A DNA stretch of 64,000 nt, from the NCBI GenBank assembly GCA_019916065.1, contig CM034240.1:15733894-15797893 (forward strand), in the 5' to 3' direction. This document shows positions 1 to 10,537 of this stretch, one piece after another. Under the pieces are notes generated by a model. That model did not search any database, was not told the origin of the DNA, and saw only the letters and a list, made by a program, of their open reading frames with translations. The position numbers and the translations under genes were made by a program. Each line of letters begins with the position of its first letter. The first letter of the stretch is position 1. Source of the stretch: Vitellaria paradoxa. Taxonomy: Eukaryota; Streptophyta; Magnoliopsida; Ericales; Sapotaceae.

Positions 1-745
1 CTGTCTTAGGATCCCAATTTAGGCAATTGAACCTACACGTGGAAGAAGCTGCAGTGCTTTGCTCACTCAGAGTTGTAAAAAATTGGGCGGCGGGTTGATG
101 CAATTCTTCTTCACCCTCCTCGGCACTCTCGTTGCCTTCAACATTAGTAGTGTAGTCGACATCTATCCCAAAGATTGGGTCTTCATCTGCGATCAGATCT
201 TCCAGGGTCGGAGGCACGACCAATACACTAACCCCTATTTGGTCTTCATTCTCAGCTAATTCCCGAACCGCGACCCATTCAGCCAACTCTCCATGCACAG
301 GACTGTGAGACGATTGGACATCATGAGAATTGGAAGCATGATCTCCCTCAGAATTAAAGATAGGTGTTGCGTGCACATTAGCAAGAACTGGCGTGTGTCG
401 AGAAGAATCAACTGACAATACTTGATAGTCCAAGTACAAGTCAACGTGGAACAAGTTCAAATGATCGAGTACATCCATCATTCCCCTAACCCCGTTCTCA
501 TTTTTCACTCGAAATGCCCTATAACGACTTGTAGGTCCCAAAACCACTGGATAGCGATACGTGACATTAAGCTTCACTCCAGTTTCATCTACACCCAATA
601 TGTTGCATAGTTCGACTATTAATTGCTCATAAGTTATAATAGTAGCAACTCGGGTGCTCTCCTCGTACTCACGATCATAGGACAACCCCTCATCAGTTGA
701 AATTACATTCCCACCCCAATAGCAGAATACAGTCACGTATTTTTC
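1..745 (-). CDS. MULE (MuDR-type) transposase, N-terminal part, cut by window edge
   Basis: Reading the minus strand from 745 down to 1 gives about 248 codons without a stop. The protein begins EKYVTVFCYWGGNVIS, contains LSYDREYEE and LNVTYRYPV, then NGVRGMMDVLDHLNLFHVDL, and ends in an acidic linker. This pattern (a short beta-rich ubiquitin-like N-terminal domain, then an acidic stretch) is what plant Mutator-like transposases show before their zinc-finger and DDE domains, which would lie outside the window. No ATG opens the frame: two ATG codons at 754-749 are followed at once by TAG (748-746). Either the real start is in an upstream exon spliced at the AG of GATGTAG, or the copy is damaged. 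The family call is by motif resemblance; a host protein of the same domain type is the alternative. Confidence 0.6.
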
Positions 746-1709
746 CTACATCATACCTTCTGTTACAAAAAATTCAAACTCAATATTAGCAATTAAAAAA
801 AAATTACACTTATAAATAAAAAAGATAGACAGAAGTTACACTCACAAATCCAGAAGGATTATGGGTAGGAAAAAGAAAAATGAGAGAATGGAAATGAAAG
901 GCTTACTTTACACCTTTTTTATGTTTATAAATTATTGGAACAATTTCATATGTATCACTAAGTCATTAGAGTTACGTTAACTCTTATGTTTTCTTTTGGT
1001 GGATGTTAAATAAAGTCTTCATTAGGTCTTAAACAGTCTTGAAAATAAACTCGCTCCTTTGCCATCCTTATCGAGCTTAGATCTTGGTGGATTTTAGAAT
1101 TGTTGTGGATTCAACACTTAAAACTTCCATTGGAATTGTATTGTAGAACTTGATTTGTGATCGTAAGATTTGATGGGGCAAAGCTAGCATACCTGTAAGT
1201 TTGTGGCTTTTGCACCTTAGATGCGAGAGGGGTTTGGTTAATGTTATAAAATATCTATTTATGCTCTTATTCATAGAGGATTGTTTGAACAAATTTAGAT
1301 ATGTGATTTTGCATTTTAGATTTTTCATATAAATCACTTGCTTCTTGTGTTGTTAATTATGTATCATTTGGTATTCACTTGTGATTGATTTGGTAATTGG
1401 CCATTACACCTAACCATCTAAACAATTTCATTTGGTAAATCCAGTGGATTCGTATTTTGGGTCTCACATAAATCACAAATCAAATCGATGAATCGAAATT
1501 TCCCCCAAATCCATGGGAGTATTAGGGTTTACGATTGTTGGCCAGCATAAATAGATTCTGGAACTGCTATTTGTATTTCATCCAACAAAGTTGAACTTAT
1601 TAATGTGTGTGTATCAAACATTGCCGTTTTTAAAATTTAGCATTTTACTAGCCGTGCTAATCTCTCAACTAGTGTTTTTGCCCTTGCAGGTTACTATCTC
1701 TGACTTTGT
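746..1709. other. Intergenic, AT-rich; possible 5' region of the NB-ARC gene
   Basis: I see no convincing coding exon. A pyrimidine-rich tract ending in TTGCAG at about 1684-1689 is a plausible splice acceptor 20 bases before the ATG at 1710, so an upstream non-coding or coding exon of the NB-ARC gene may lie here or have been lost. Confidence 0.35.
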
Positions 1710-2780
1710 ATGAACTTTCTGTTGCGGATGAGTGGCCGGGTGCCTAGATTGGAGGCAGTGGCTGAGCTCTGCCAAGAGATGGAAGTCAAGTGTAAATCTG
1801 AGCAACAGGTGAAAAATTTAGAAACCAAATTCAATGAAGAAAGTAAAAAATCGTCAGTACTTAATTTTAAACAAAGTTTAGAGCTCTGCCAAGAGATGGA
1901 AGTCAAGTGTAAATCTGTTCGCAAACTTTTGGAAGAGGGCAATCATCTGGGAGAAATTTTGGTTGATCGGCCACCAGAATGTGTAGAAGTGATTGCAGCA
2001 CCAGAAATTCAAAAATTTCAGACAATGAAACGGCATGTGGATGAGATTTTGAATATGCTGAGGGATGATAAAGTTAAAGGGATTAGAATCCATGGAAAGG
2101 TGGGGAGTGGTAAAACAGCCATAATGCAGAGCTTGAATAACCATGAAGAAGTTAGACGTATGTTTGAAATAGTCCTATGGGTGAAGGTTTCATCAGAGGA
2201 TAGTAAATGGAATCGGAGCGTGAAGGAGTTGCAAAAGGCTATTGTGGGAAGATTGAAACTTAACATTGGAAGCACCAGCATTGCTTGTGAAGTCGCAAAA
2301 AGAATATCAGAAGACTTGGCAGGTAAGAAGTTCTTGATACTCTTAGATAATGTGCATCAAGACCTGAACTTTTATCAGCTAGGAATCCCTGAAAGTAAGA
2401 ATGGTAGCAAAATAGTATTGACAACTAGATTTGGTCGTGTCTGTTCGTCAATTGTGAATAGGGCTATCACAGTAAACTGTTTATCAGAAGATGAGGCATG
2501 GAAATTGTTTTGTGATGTTCTGCAGCACCCAGAACTTATAGATAATGGAAAAATCTCACCAATTGCCCGGAAAATTGTCAAGAAGTGTGGTGGTCTTCCG
2601 CTCGTTATATATTTGGTAGTAAGTGACTTCAGGATGAGGAGTGACAAAGAACAATGGGTTGATGGATATAACAACTTCAGAAAGTGGCCTGACATCCAAT
2701 ATGAAGGCCTGGAAGAACTGTATAAATTATTGAGTTTTTGTTGCAACAATTTGAGCAGCAAACAGAAGAAATGTTTTTGA
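1710..2780 (+). CDS. Truncated NB-ARC (CC-NBS-LRR type) disease-resistance protein
   Basis: This 356-residue frame carries the core of an intracellular immune receptor nucleotide-binding domain. Visible in order: P-loop GKVGSGKT (residues 129-136), an RNBS-A-like FEIVLWVKVS (about 152-161), kinase-2 KKFLILLDNV (206-215), RNBS-B GSKIVLTTR (232-240), an RNBS-C-like LSEDEAWKLF (258-267) and the GLPL motif CGGLPLVIYL (293-302). Known CNL proteins run to 900 residues or more. Here there is no full coiled-coil domain at the N terminus, and the frame stops at KKCF, just where family members continue into the winged-helix/MHD region and the LRRs. Kinase-2 has Asn where the second Asp is usual, and His instead of Trp after it. 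A 12-residue segment (ELCQEMEVKCKS) occurs twice near the N terminus. An antisense LINE remnant starts about 35 bases after the stop. Probably a relict gene or an NBS-only protein. Confidence 0.8.
   Translation: MNFLLRMSGRVPRLEAVAELCQEMEVKCKSEQQVKNLETKFNEESKKSSVLNFKQSLELCQEMEVKCKSVRKLLEEGNHLGEILVDRPPECVEVIAAPEIQKFQTMKRHVDEILNMLRDDKVKGIRIHGKVGSGKTAIMQSLNNHEEVRRMFEIVLWVKVSSEDSKWNRSVKELQKAIVGRLKLNIGSTSIACEVAKRISEDLAGKKFLILLDNVHQDLNFYQLGIPESKNGSKIVLTTRFGRVCSSIVNRAITVNCLSEDEAWKLFCDVLQHPELIDNGKISPIARKIVKKCGGLPLVIYLVVSDFRMRSDKEQWVDGYNNFRKWPDIQYEGLEELYKLLSFCCNNLSSKQKKCF
1764..1917 (+). repeat. Pair of perfect 37-bp direct repeats inside the NB-ARC frame
   Basis: The segment GAGCTCTGCCAAGAGATGGA plus the next 17 bases occurs at 1764-1800 and again at 1881-1917 without a mismatch. 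The spacing of 117 bases is a multiple of three, so the frame is kept and the same 12 residues are repeated in a predicted coiled-coil stretch. Confidence 0.9.
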
Positions 2781-2815
2781 GAATGCATAAGTTGAAATAT
2801 ATTAAAAAAAAAAAA

Positions 2816-3243
2816 TAGGAACCTCGCATTCTTGAAGGTTTCTTTGCAAAGTAAAATTCAAAGTTACATAACTTCCTTGCATGGACTTGCACTCAACTAA
2901 AGCAAACTTATTCATCCTCAGATCAAACAATATCGGGACCATGTCCTTCAAGCTTCTTCCATCTAATCGTGCTTCTTCCCAAAACTTAACTCAATTAGCT
3001 CTCCTTACTTTGATACAAGTAGACTTCTTGAAATCATTCCACAATCTTCTAATTCCTTTCCATGAGCTATATCATAACCTCCGAACCTCTCCATCGTAGT
3101 CCAATCTCCCCAGTCACCACCATATTTGGCCAACACCACTGATAGCCACAAATTATCTTTTTCATACTAATATCTCCGCAACCATTTTCTCAAAGAGCAT
3201 CATTGAATTTCACAAGACTCCAAAGACTTACTCCACCCTCCTT
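2816..3243 (-). pseudogene. Remnant of a LINE (non-LTR retrotransposon) ORF2 3' end
   Basis: The minus strand encodes, in two frames, the region after the reverse transcriptase of plant L1-type elements. In order: a LWSLVKFNDAL-like piece, EKWLRR-like residues, then NLWLSVVLAKYGGDWGDW (about 3160-3105). After a frameshift come RRLWNDFKKSTCIKV, an in-frame stop, VKFWEEARLDGRSLKDMVP and finally VTLNFTLQRNLQECEVP. This matches the usual order of the zinc-binding reverse-transcriptase-like (zf-RVT) segment: KYG..GW, GxxxWxxI, FWxDxW and RxLxxWE. At least one frameshift and one stop make it dead. It abuts the truncated 3' end of the NB-ARC gene. Confidence 0.7.
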
Positions 3244-3884
3244 TATAGATCTACAAACTAAAACAGAGATTTCCCATTTCACATATCATTAGCTAATGAA
3301 AAGGAGAACCCTCGTACCAAAAATCAAACACTACTACTTCAATGCCCAAAAAAAGAAAAAAAAATAAACAAATAACTACCATGCAATAACAGACACTGAT
3401 AGGCTTAAATTCCTCAATGAAATGCAACCATATTTATATATATATATATCAAATGTAGATGTCTTCCATTACACCGTATTATCAGTTGTTTTTTTTTTTT
3501 TTTTTTAACATCAAAATTGCAAACAAGGGGGAAAAGGTAGGCAAAGATAAATAAAATGTTGTAAGTCAGAAAAATTGCTCAGGGTCTAATGAACAAATAC
3601 GTGAGATGTAAAGTCCTAAGCTGAGAATCACAAATCAGAAGTTAAAGAAATAACTTACAGTGAGGGATGAGAGAGATGAGCTGAGAGCAAGCCAATGAGG
3701 GCACCAGAGCTGAGTGAGAGAGCTGAGCGAGACCAACTGGTGCTGTGTGCGGCGTGCGGTGGTGGTGCTGGAGATCGCCAAGCGTTAGGAACTGAGACAG
3801 TGAGGGTTGAGAGTGAGAGTGAGAGAAAGAGTGAGACCAGCTGAGTTATGCGATTCAAGAATCAATCGGGGTATATTGCATTCA
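3244..3884. other. Non-coding spacer with simple repeats
   Basis: Contains an (AT)n run near 3433-3450, a T-run of about 20 at 3488-3507 and a purine-rich GAGAG stretch at 3660-3850. No supported gene. Confidence 0.5.
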
Positions 3885-4210
3885 AGAACCGCGACTTCAA
3901 ATCGCGCTTCATTATGTTCATGTCCGCTGGTGAATCGGGTTGGTGACCGATTGCTGCTGAATCGGGTTGGTGACCGCTGGTGAAATCGGGTTGCCCCAGA
4001 ACCGCTATTTCATAGCGCGGTTCCTTCAAGAACCGCGGTTTGAAACCGCGTTTCATGTATAACAATGATGCGTAACCGCGCTTTCAAAGGGCGGTTTATG
4101 CAGAAAATCCGTTGTTTCATGGCGCGGTTCTTCAACAACCACGATCTCAAATCGCGATTTTCTTGCTCAAGATACGGACCGCAACCGCGCTTTCGAAGAG
4201 CGGTTTCTCA
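3885..4210. repeat. Cluster of short CGCG-armed hairpins (AACCGCG...CGCGGTT)
   Basis: About seven imperfect inverted repeats share the layout AACCGCG, a short TTTCAAA-like loop, then CGCGGTT. Clear units are at 3887-3907, 4000-4022 (GCTAT/ATAGC arms), 4031-4053 (CGCGGTTT G AAACCGCG, perfect 8-bp arms), 4074-4097, 4117-4139, 4136-4158 and 4183-4206. A related ~27-bp tandem repeat containing GAATCGGGTTGGTGACCG lies at 3931-3985. GC content is far above the flanks. I do not recognise a named family. Confidence 0.7.
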
Positions 4211-4225
4211 TTAACCGTATTTTTC

Positions 4226-5250
4226 AAATTTGTTTCTTTTCCACCGTAATTGCAAAATTTGTTCTTAAATCATCCGTAAAACAAAAAAAAAAGTCCTCTT
4301 CAATCCTCGATCTTCGGTCGCACAACAAACAAGACAGCACAAACATACCTCGAAGGTATTGCCTTCTTTACAACCTCTTCATCTCCCTCGACCGCGCTGA
4401 GACGGTGATATATGGTACGACTTGCGAATTTGATATGTTACAAAATTATGCATATTTAAATTTAATATAATTAAGTTTAACGCATTTATAATATAAAATA
4501 ATTAAATAATAACTTAGATGAGACTGCATAACTCATATTAACCGATCTAATTAGATTTATTAAAAGTATATTAGATTAACTGATATAATTAGATTTATTG
4601 AAAGTATATTAGCTAACAATGGGTGGTATTAATATTATAACCATATCTCTTTTTTATTTTTAATATGATTTTTGGGTTTTTTTTATTTTATATTTGATTA
4701 CTAATTAACTTAGCAAATATGATTAAGGCCCCGTTTGGAGCCTGAAAAATTGTCAATTTTTCTCAAAAATCTGACAAGTGGCTAGCTTTTTAATGTTTGA
4801 AAATTGTAGCCAATTGTGGCATTTTTACGGCTTGACACAGTAACTAACTTTATGGGATTTTCTATGATTTAATCCCTGACTCGTTCAACGCATGCTAAGT
4901 GTACTGTTTGATTGAGTTTGGATAGACGCTATGGATGTTATTTAAAATAGTGAGTAAAGTGTATTATTAATTTTATTATTATTTTTTTTTGCATCGACTT
5001 GGTTGCTGGTTATATTATATTTTTTTAATGACAGATATATATTTTTTGAAATTGATGAATGTCATAAAAAGTTGGAGTTTTTTGGAATTTTTTTTAAAAT
5101 TTTGTGAAATTTATGAAAAATTATGGGGTTCTAAATTGTTCCTAATTACATATCTTAGATATTGTTTATAATAATGGATAAATTATTTATTATATATGAA
5201 ATATAAAGTTTTAGTTATTAATCGTATGAATTCATATCGTTTCATGTACA
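4226..5250. other. AT-rich spacer; one MITE-like terminal motif
   Basis: No gene seen. TAA at 4734-4736 followed by GGCCCCGTTTGGAGCC resembles the left end of the TAA-flanked MITEs found elsewhere in the window, but I could not find a matching right end. Confidence 0.35.
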
Positions 5251-6137
5251 CAAGTGCTTGCTCGATTCCAATGTATCAATATTGGCTCGACCCCAAGTGC
5301 AGGGTGTCTATTGAAGCACAATTACCGGTGAGAACCGGATCGTGTCCACAGAGAGCCTTAGTAAAAATTAGTGAACAAATGATTCTTGGAAAAGGTTTTA
5401 GACAAATTTTCAACCCCACAATGAATGATAGAGATTCAATTTGGTTTTAGAAATGGTTGTTTGGATAAAATGTTTTAAAAACAAATTTAAGAAAACCTTG
5501 GATCCAAAACAAGCTCGTAGTGATTGACAATAAATTCCAAGGATTCTACACCTAAAAAGGGTAGATCAAAAGATAATCTAGAAATAAAACCACTTAGAAC
5601 AATCCAAATCTGATTTGAGTAAGAAATTAAGAACAAAAATCTGCTGAGAATTCAAATCAAACACCTAATAGGCATAGCTCATAGATCTTACATACAAATC
5701 CTAGGAATAGCAATTGCCATACAAATCTAAAAGAAAGGCATGATAATTTTATGTAGAAATCTGTAAGTAAAGGCCATAAACCATACAAAATTGGAGTTCA
5801 ATTGAAATCTCAACTCAAAAATCAATAATCAATTCAAATCAAACATAGATTTTTCCTTTAACACATAAGATTTCAACATTAAGCCCATTACCTTGAAATT
5901 CTTGCAAATCAACTACGAAACTTGCCTTGAATCCAAGAGAAAAGTCTACTCAAACATCATAAAAGAAGAAAATAATAAAAATTGAAGTAAATCCATTCAT
6001 AGAACTGAAATTCTGATACAAGAATTCAAAGAAATGAAGATGGAATCACTTTCTCTCTCTACAATTCTCTCTCTCTAAAAGGAAAGCTTAACTGAAAGAA
6101 ATGAATCTGTATATCCCTAAACGACCTCCTTCGTACA

Positions 6138-6146
6138 TATATATAT
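6138..6146 (-). promoter_or_regulatory. TATA-like tract in the 3' LTR
   Basis: TATATATAT, about 75 bases downstream (in sense) of the TTCGAAC array; identical copy at 18167-18175. Confidence 0.45.
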
Positions 6147-6218
6147 GAAATATAACATGTAAAAGTACATAACTGCCCATTTCTCAAAAGCTGAATTTCA
6201 GGATCCTCGAATTGCAGG

Positions 6219-6790
6219 TTGGTTCGAACAAAGGTTCGAACAGACTGATTGGTTCGAACAAAGGTTCGAACCAATTTCTGGGACTTAGTCAAATTTTACT
6301 CCAATTAGACTTTGCACAGCCTCTGTTGTTCTAACCAGTGTTTGAACCAAAGTTGGTTCGAACAAGGGTTCGAACCAAAGTCTGGGACTTAGAAAATTTT
6401 CTTCCAGTTGAACCTTGCACAGCTTCTGTTGATCGAACCAATGTTTGAACAAGGGTTGGTTCGAACCAAGGTTCGAACCTAAATCTGGGACTTAGAAATT
6501 TTTGAGCTCTGTAACTTTTCACCCTTCTGTCGATCGAACCAAGGTTCAAACCACATGTGGTTTGAACAAAGGTTCGAACCACTTTGCCTTAGTCAAATTT
6601 AGCACTTGTTGGTCTATGCTTGGCTTCTGTTGTTCTAACCAAGGTTCAAACAACCTATGGTTTGAACATTGGTTCGAACCACTTTTTCCAACACTTAGCC
6701 AAAATCTGCTGCATCTTTTTCTGGTTTGCCTTCTGTTGTTAGAACATTGGTTTGAACAACAGTTGGTTCAAACATGTGTTCGAACCAACT
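6219..6790. repeat. Array of TTCGAAC inverted repeats in the 3' LTR
   Basis: Seven units, five of them at a spacing close to 100 bases (about 6332, 6433, 6533, 6635 and 6740). Each contains nested palindromes of the type GGTTCGAACAAAGGTTCGAA, most with a following CTGGGACTTAG-like phrase. Later units have decayed to TTTGAAC or TTCAAAC. Apparent reading frames here (repeats of WFEP and VRTN) are artefacts of the palindrome. Confidence 0.88.
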
Positions 6791-6963
6791 TCTTGATTTC
6801 ATCCAATTTAGCCCAACTTCATCCATTTTAGTCCCAAACACCTGCAAATCACAAGAATTCCTCATGAATGCATTTAAAAACAATTTATCATCTTTTTAAG
6901 ATATAAATCCACCTAACAAATCACTAATTAAGGTTAATGATTGTACTTTTCATAGTACAATCA

Positions 6964-6977
6964 CACCCCCCAACTTG
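6964..6977 (-). other. Polypurine tract for plus-strand priming
   Basis: In sense this reads CAAGTTGGGGGGTG and directly abuts the TG of the 3' LTR, which is the position required for a PPT. Confidence 0.8.
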
Positions 6978-8658
6978 AGATTTGCTAGGCCCTAGCAAAT
7001 TAGCTCAACAAGAAGTCACTTCTCAGTCTTTAACCTAATTCAAGGTTGCACATGACATCTTAATGCAAATTCTTTTAAATTTTCAAGTTCAACTCCCCAA
7101 GATAATTAAAAGTTAACATGGAACTTCATAGGAGCAACACTCTATTCATTGTATGATCTTAAAACATGAATCAATCCATCATGCTCATAATTCCTCACTA
7201 GAACATAAATCTAACTCAATGATGCATAAAAAAATTCTCTCAAGTCTTGACTTCAATCCTCACAGGGCATACTCTCTTTAATAAAATGAGAATTGGGTAA
7301 GACACTCTTGGAAGATTCTTTCATAAGAGTAAGTGTAAAGCCAATTCTAGTAAGAACCTTCCTTAAGTCAAAAACGATAAAATTCAATGAATATTGGACT
7401 TGGTGTAGCTCTATGAAAGGAATAATCCATAGCAATGAAAATCTTGAACTATTTCACATTGAGAACTTCAAATTCAACTCACTTGACACCTTAGATCCAT
7501 TAGGTCTTTATTGGGTTGTAATGGGGTTAAGAGGTTAAATGTGGGACCAAGGAAGGGAAGGGATATTCCAAAATGTGCCTTAGTTGTGTAATTTGATCCC
7601 TCTCTTCTCAATCATACTCCATTCTTTGTTCCTTTTCCTTCACCCTTTTTGAATTCCCCAAAATGTTAATTCTCTTCAAACTCTTCTTTTTTTTTTCTTT
7701 TCATATTATTTTTTTTCTCTTTTTTTTTTAAATTTTTTTTATTTATTTAGAAATTGAAAAACACATCCTTGTATCACTCTTCTTTTCCTTTTCTTTCCTT
7801 TTTATCAACCTCTATTTCCTCAAAACTACCACTACCCTTGGCTCATTCTACCTCCCTTAAGCTTATATACTACTAAGGCACTTAGGTAGGTTTAAAATTT
7901 TGTAAGGATTAGGGTATTGTTCAAGGCTCCAAAAGAATTATGCATTCATGCATTCATAGCTCAACTTGGCTCCTAAGGAAAATTAATTAAGAAAGAAAGG
8001 TCAATAAGGCTCAACAATGCAAGGATGGCCTACTTCACTTCCAAGGGTTCAATTTAGTTGACCAATCCATTCCAATGTTGATGGTTCAAGCTGATGAGTT
8101 TCTCATGCTTAAGGATTCAAAACAAGTAATTAGAGCTACTAAAAGAATATAGATGTGAAAAACATGCGAGATTAAGTTCAACCACTCAACAAAGGAAGCT
8201 AAAGGCTCAAATCTCACAAGGCTAGTCTCCACTTATTAGAGAATAAATATATGCATTTCTTGAGTCAAACTTATGTCCCAAGAGTTCATACTCACACAAT
8301 TTCCCAATGCACAATTTAATTTCACACAACTTCAAAAGTGTTGAAACTATGAACTCCATGTTGACAATTAAGACTTAAAGGATAAATCACAAGCAATTCT
8401 CAAGAATGAGCATTAATTAACCATGTACATGCTTTGAATCAAGTCAAGAACTAAAAAGAAACTTCATTTCATTTCACTTCATTTCAAGTTTCACAAAAAG
8501 TTCATATTCAGCCTTTGATTACAAAAACATATCAGTTCTCTCTTCACAGGCTTACTACAAGTCAAAAAGTCCTACAATAAAGCAACAAAATTAACTAAAG
8601 TCAAAAAAATACTACAACTCCTAGCTTGGTGACAACAAAACAAAACAGCTCCTAAGAT
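6978..8658 (-). other. Non-coding 3' region of the Athila-type element
   Basis: About 1.7 kb between the extra ORF and the PPT. I see no domain or long frame, only short chance frames and a T-rich low-complexity patch at 7683-7745. Confidence 0.5.
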
Positions 8659-10056
8659 CTAAGAACCAAGAGGAGGGTCCTCGGATGGCACTGATGAAGT
8701 CCCAGCAGTTGTAGCAGAAAGCAGTAGCTCCAGCTTAGCCTCAATGGCTGCAATCCTCTTCCCTTGGTTTTGGAGTTCTTGCTTGATAAAGTACTGGTCA
8801 TCCTTAATCTCTCCAAGCTTGACCTTCACTTCATCCCACTTCTCTAGCATCTTCTCCATAACTTCTTCAGTTGTGGTCCCTTCTTTCTTCTTCTTATGGC
8901 TTGCACTTCTTTCCCTAGATGAAGCAGTGATATGCCCCAATGGCTTGGCCACTTGCTCCCCTAGTTCAGTTGTGACCTTCTTCTTGCAGACAAATTTTGT
9001 GATGAATCCAGCAAATGGTAGCCCACTGACTCCTTTCTTTATCTTGGAAGCCTCAGCCATGTTTTCCCAGATAAGCTGCCCCAATTCCACCTTCAATCCC
9101 TTGTCAATTGCATACAAAAGTAAGCCCCTCTCATAACTCAACTCAGAAGTGTTCATCACTGGATTGAGTTGTGAACATGCTAAGAAGTGTAATGAGTTGA
9201 ACTTTGAGTTCAACCTATTCTTAGCAATCTTCTTCTTGTGGCCCCACTCAGCTTTGGGGTTTCTAGTTAATACCTTAGCCAAAGCATCCTTGTCAAGAGC
9301 TTCCTCAATTGAGAATGGGAATTGAGGTTGCTTTTCCTCCTTCAATCCAAAAAATTTCCTCACATCCTTAGGAGAGACTTCAATGTGAATTCCCCTCACT
9401 TTAGTCACAATACAATCTTTCCCTTCCTTCTTGAGGTCCAAAATGTTGGCATAGAATTCTTGGACAATGGGAACCACAGCTACTCCACTATATTGAGCCC
9501 ATTTTTCCCATTTCCTTGCTTCAAAATTCTGTTTCAATTTAAATTCTTCTCCTTGAAAATGGCTCAGCTCCATCCCTCTCTCCACTATCACAGACCTCTT
9601 GCTCCAATACTTAGCAAACCCCTTTTGTGCTCGAGCACTTGAGAACTTGAAGTCATCATAGGGATCACCCTCTTCTTCCTCATTCCCAGCTTCCTCATTT
9701 AACTCCTCAGTCAAATTTCTAATGGTTTAAGTAGTGGCCTCTGATTGGGGTTCCAGGGGTGTCCTTGGTGTTTGCTCTGAAGTGGGGGTGAGATGGGATT
9801 GTAATTGTTCAATGGGTAGGTTGGATGTGGGCTGAGCTGTAGGTGTTGGATTGAGGTCCAGTTGATGGCTTGGTTGGTCAGTGGCAATTGCTGGGCTAAT
9901 CTCAGCTGGTGTAACAGCAGGTAGGGTCCCAGGTTGGCTAGTGGATTGGGTTTTTGCTCTTTTCTTGGTTGGGGTGAGTTTTTCAGGTTCTGAGTGTTGA
10001 GGACCAGCTCCTTTACCCTTCTTCCTCTTCTCATACACTTTCTTAGGTGAAGTCAT
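8659..10056 (-). CDS. Extra 3' ORF of the element (plant transposon-protein domain), broken by one stop
   Basis: One frame runs from ATG at 10056 to the stop at 8659, interrupted by a single TAA at 9729-9727; the larger piece is 351 residues (9714-8659). The N terminus is Lys/Pro/Thr/Ser-rich (TSPKKVYEKRKKGKGAG). The middle has QEFYANILDLKKEG, VRGIHIEVSPKDVRKFFGL, NSLHFLACSQLNPVMNTSEL and ERGLLLYAIDKG. These resemble the 'putative plant transposon protein' domain often found beside gypsy elements. The C terminus (about residues 285-335 of the larger piece) looks like a coiled coil (KMLEKWDEVKVKLGEIKDDQ). It occupies the position called env-like in Athila elements, but I see no signal peptide or membrane segment, so an envelope role is not supported. 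A TATA box and TTCGAAC array lie upstream. Confidence 0.75.
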
Positions 10057-10509
10057 TGTTAACAACTAGAAAAAATTCAGAGTAAAGCTCACTGGCACCA
10101 GCTCAACTATCACTGCCACCCACAATTCCACCAGCACAAGAAACTCTTCAACAAAATAAACCAAACCACTAATTTTTACACCCAATCAATTTTTAATTTC
10201 ACCCAAATATCTCCAAAAATTCACAGCTCAACAAATTTCCTACTTTCGATTTTTCTAATAGAAGATGAACAGTGTCCGAAATTCTACCTCGATGGACTCT
10301 GTGTTGCGTTGAGCTGATGCAGAGCTAAAATCCTTGATGCTTTTTGAGCTCAAATGAAGCTTAGATTTACAAATTAAGAGACCCCTTTCAATCGGAATCA
10401 CAATCAGCCCACCAAAGCCTTCAAGCTGCTTGTCTCTGTTCGTACCAACGTTAGGACCCAAAACAGTGAAATGAACAGTGAAATGAGCCCTAATTTTTCT
10501 GAAGTGGTC

Positions 10510-10517
10510 TATTTATA
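10510..10517 (-). promoter_or_regulatory. TATA box of a putative internal promoter for the 3' ORF
   Basis: In sense, GACTATAAATAGACC is a textbook plant TATA box. It lies 21 bases downstream of the internal TTCGAAC array and about 450 bases upstream of the ATG at 10056, the same order of parts as in the LTR. Confidence 0.6.
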
Positions 10518-10537
10518 GTCTGCCAGGACTGCCCGAT

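Larger units (their letters stand above)
5255..6963 (-). repeat. 3' LTR of the Athila-type element
   Basis: Runs from TG at 5255 to CA at 6963 and matches 17288-18996 throughout. In the sense direction it starts right after the polypurine tract. It contains the TTCGAAC array (6219-6790), a TATATATAT tract (6138-6146) and a GA-rich leader after it. Confidence 0.93.

Noticed and set aside
4734..4930. MITE with left end GGCCCCGTTTGGAGCC
   Set aside because: No complementary right end or second target duplication found, so only mentioned as a possible remnant.
6059..6883. Several 60-110 codon frames on both strands with repeated WFEP, VRTN and GSN motifs (also at 18476-18917)
   Set aside because: They are translations of the TTCGAAC palindrome array in the LTRs; the same pattern appears in several frames and both strands, so they are not genes.
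8659..10056. Envelope glycoprotein
   Set aside because: Position fits the env-like ORF of Athila elements, but there is no visible signal peptide, transmembrane helix or cysteine pattern.
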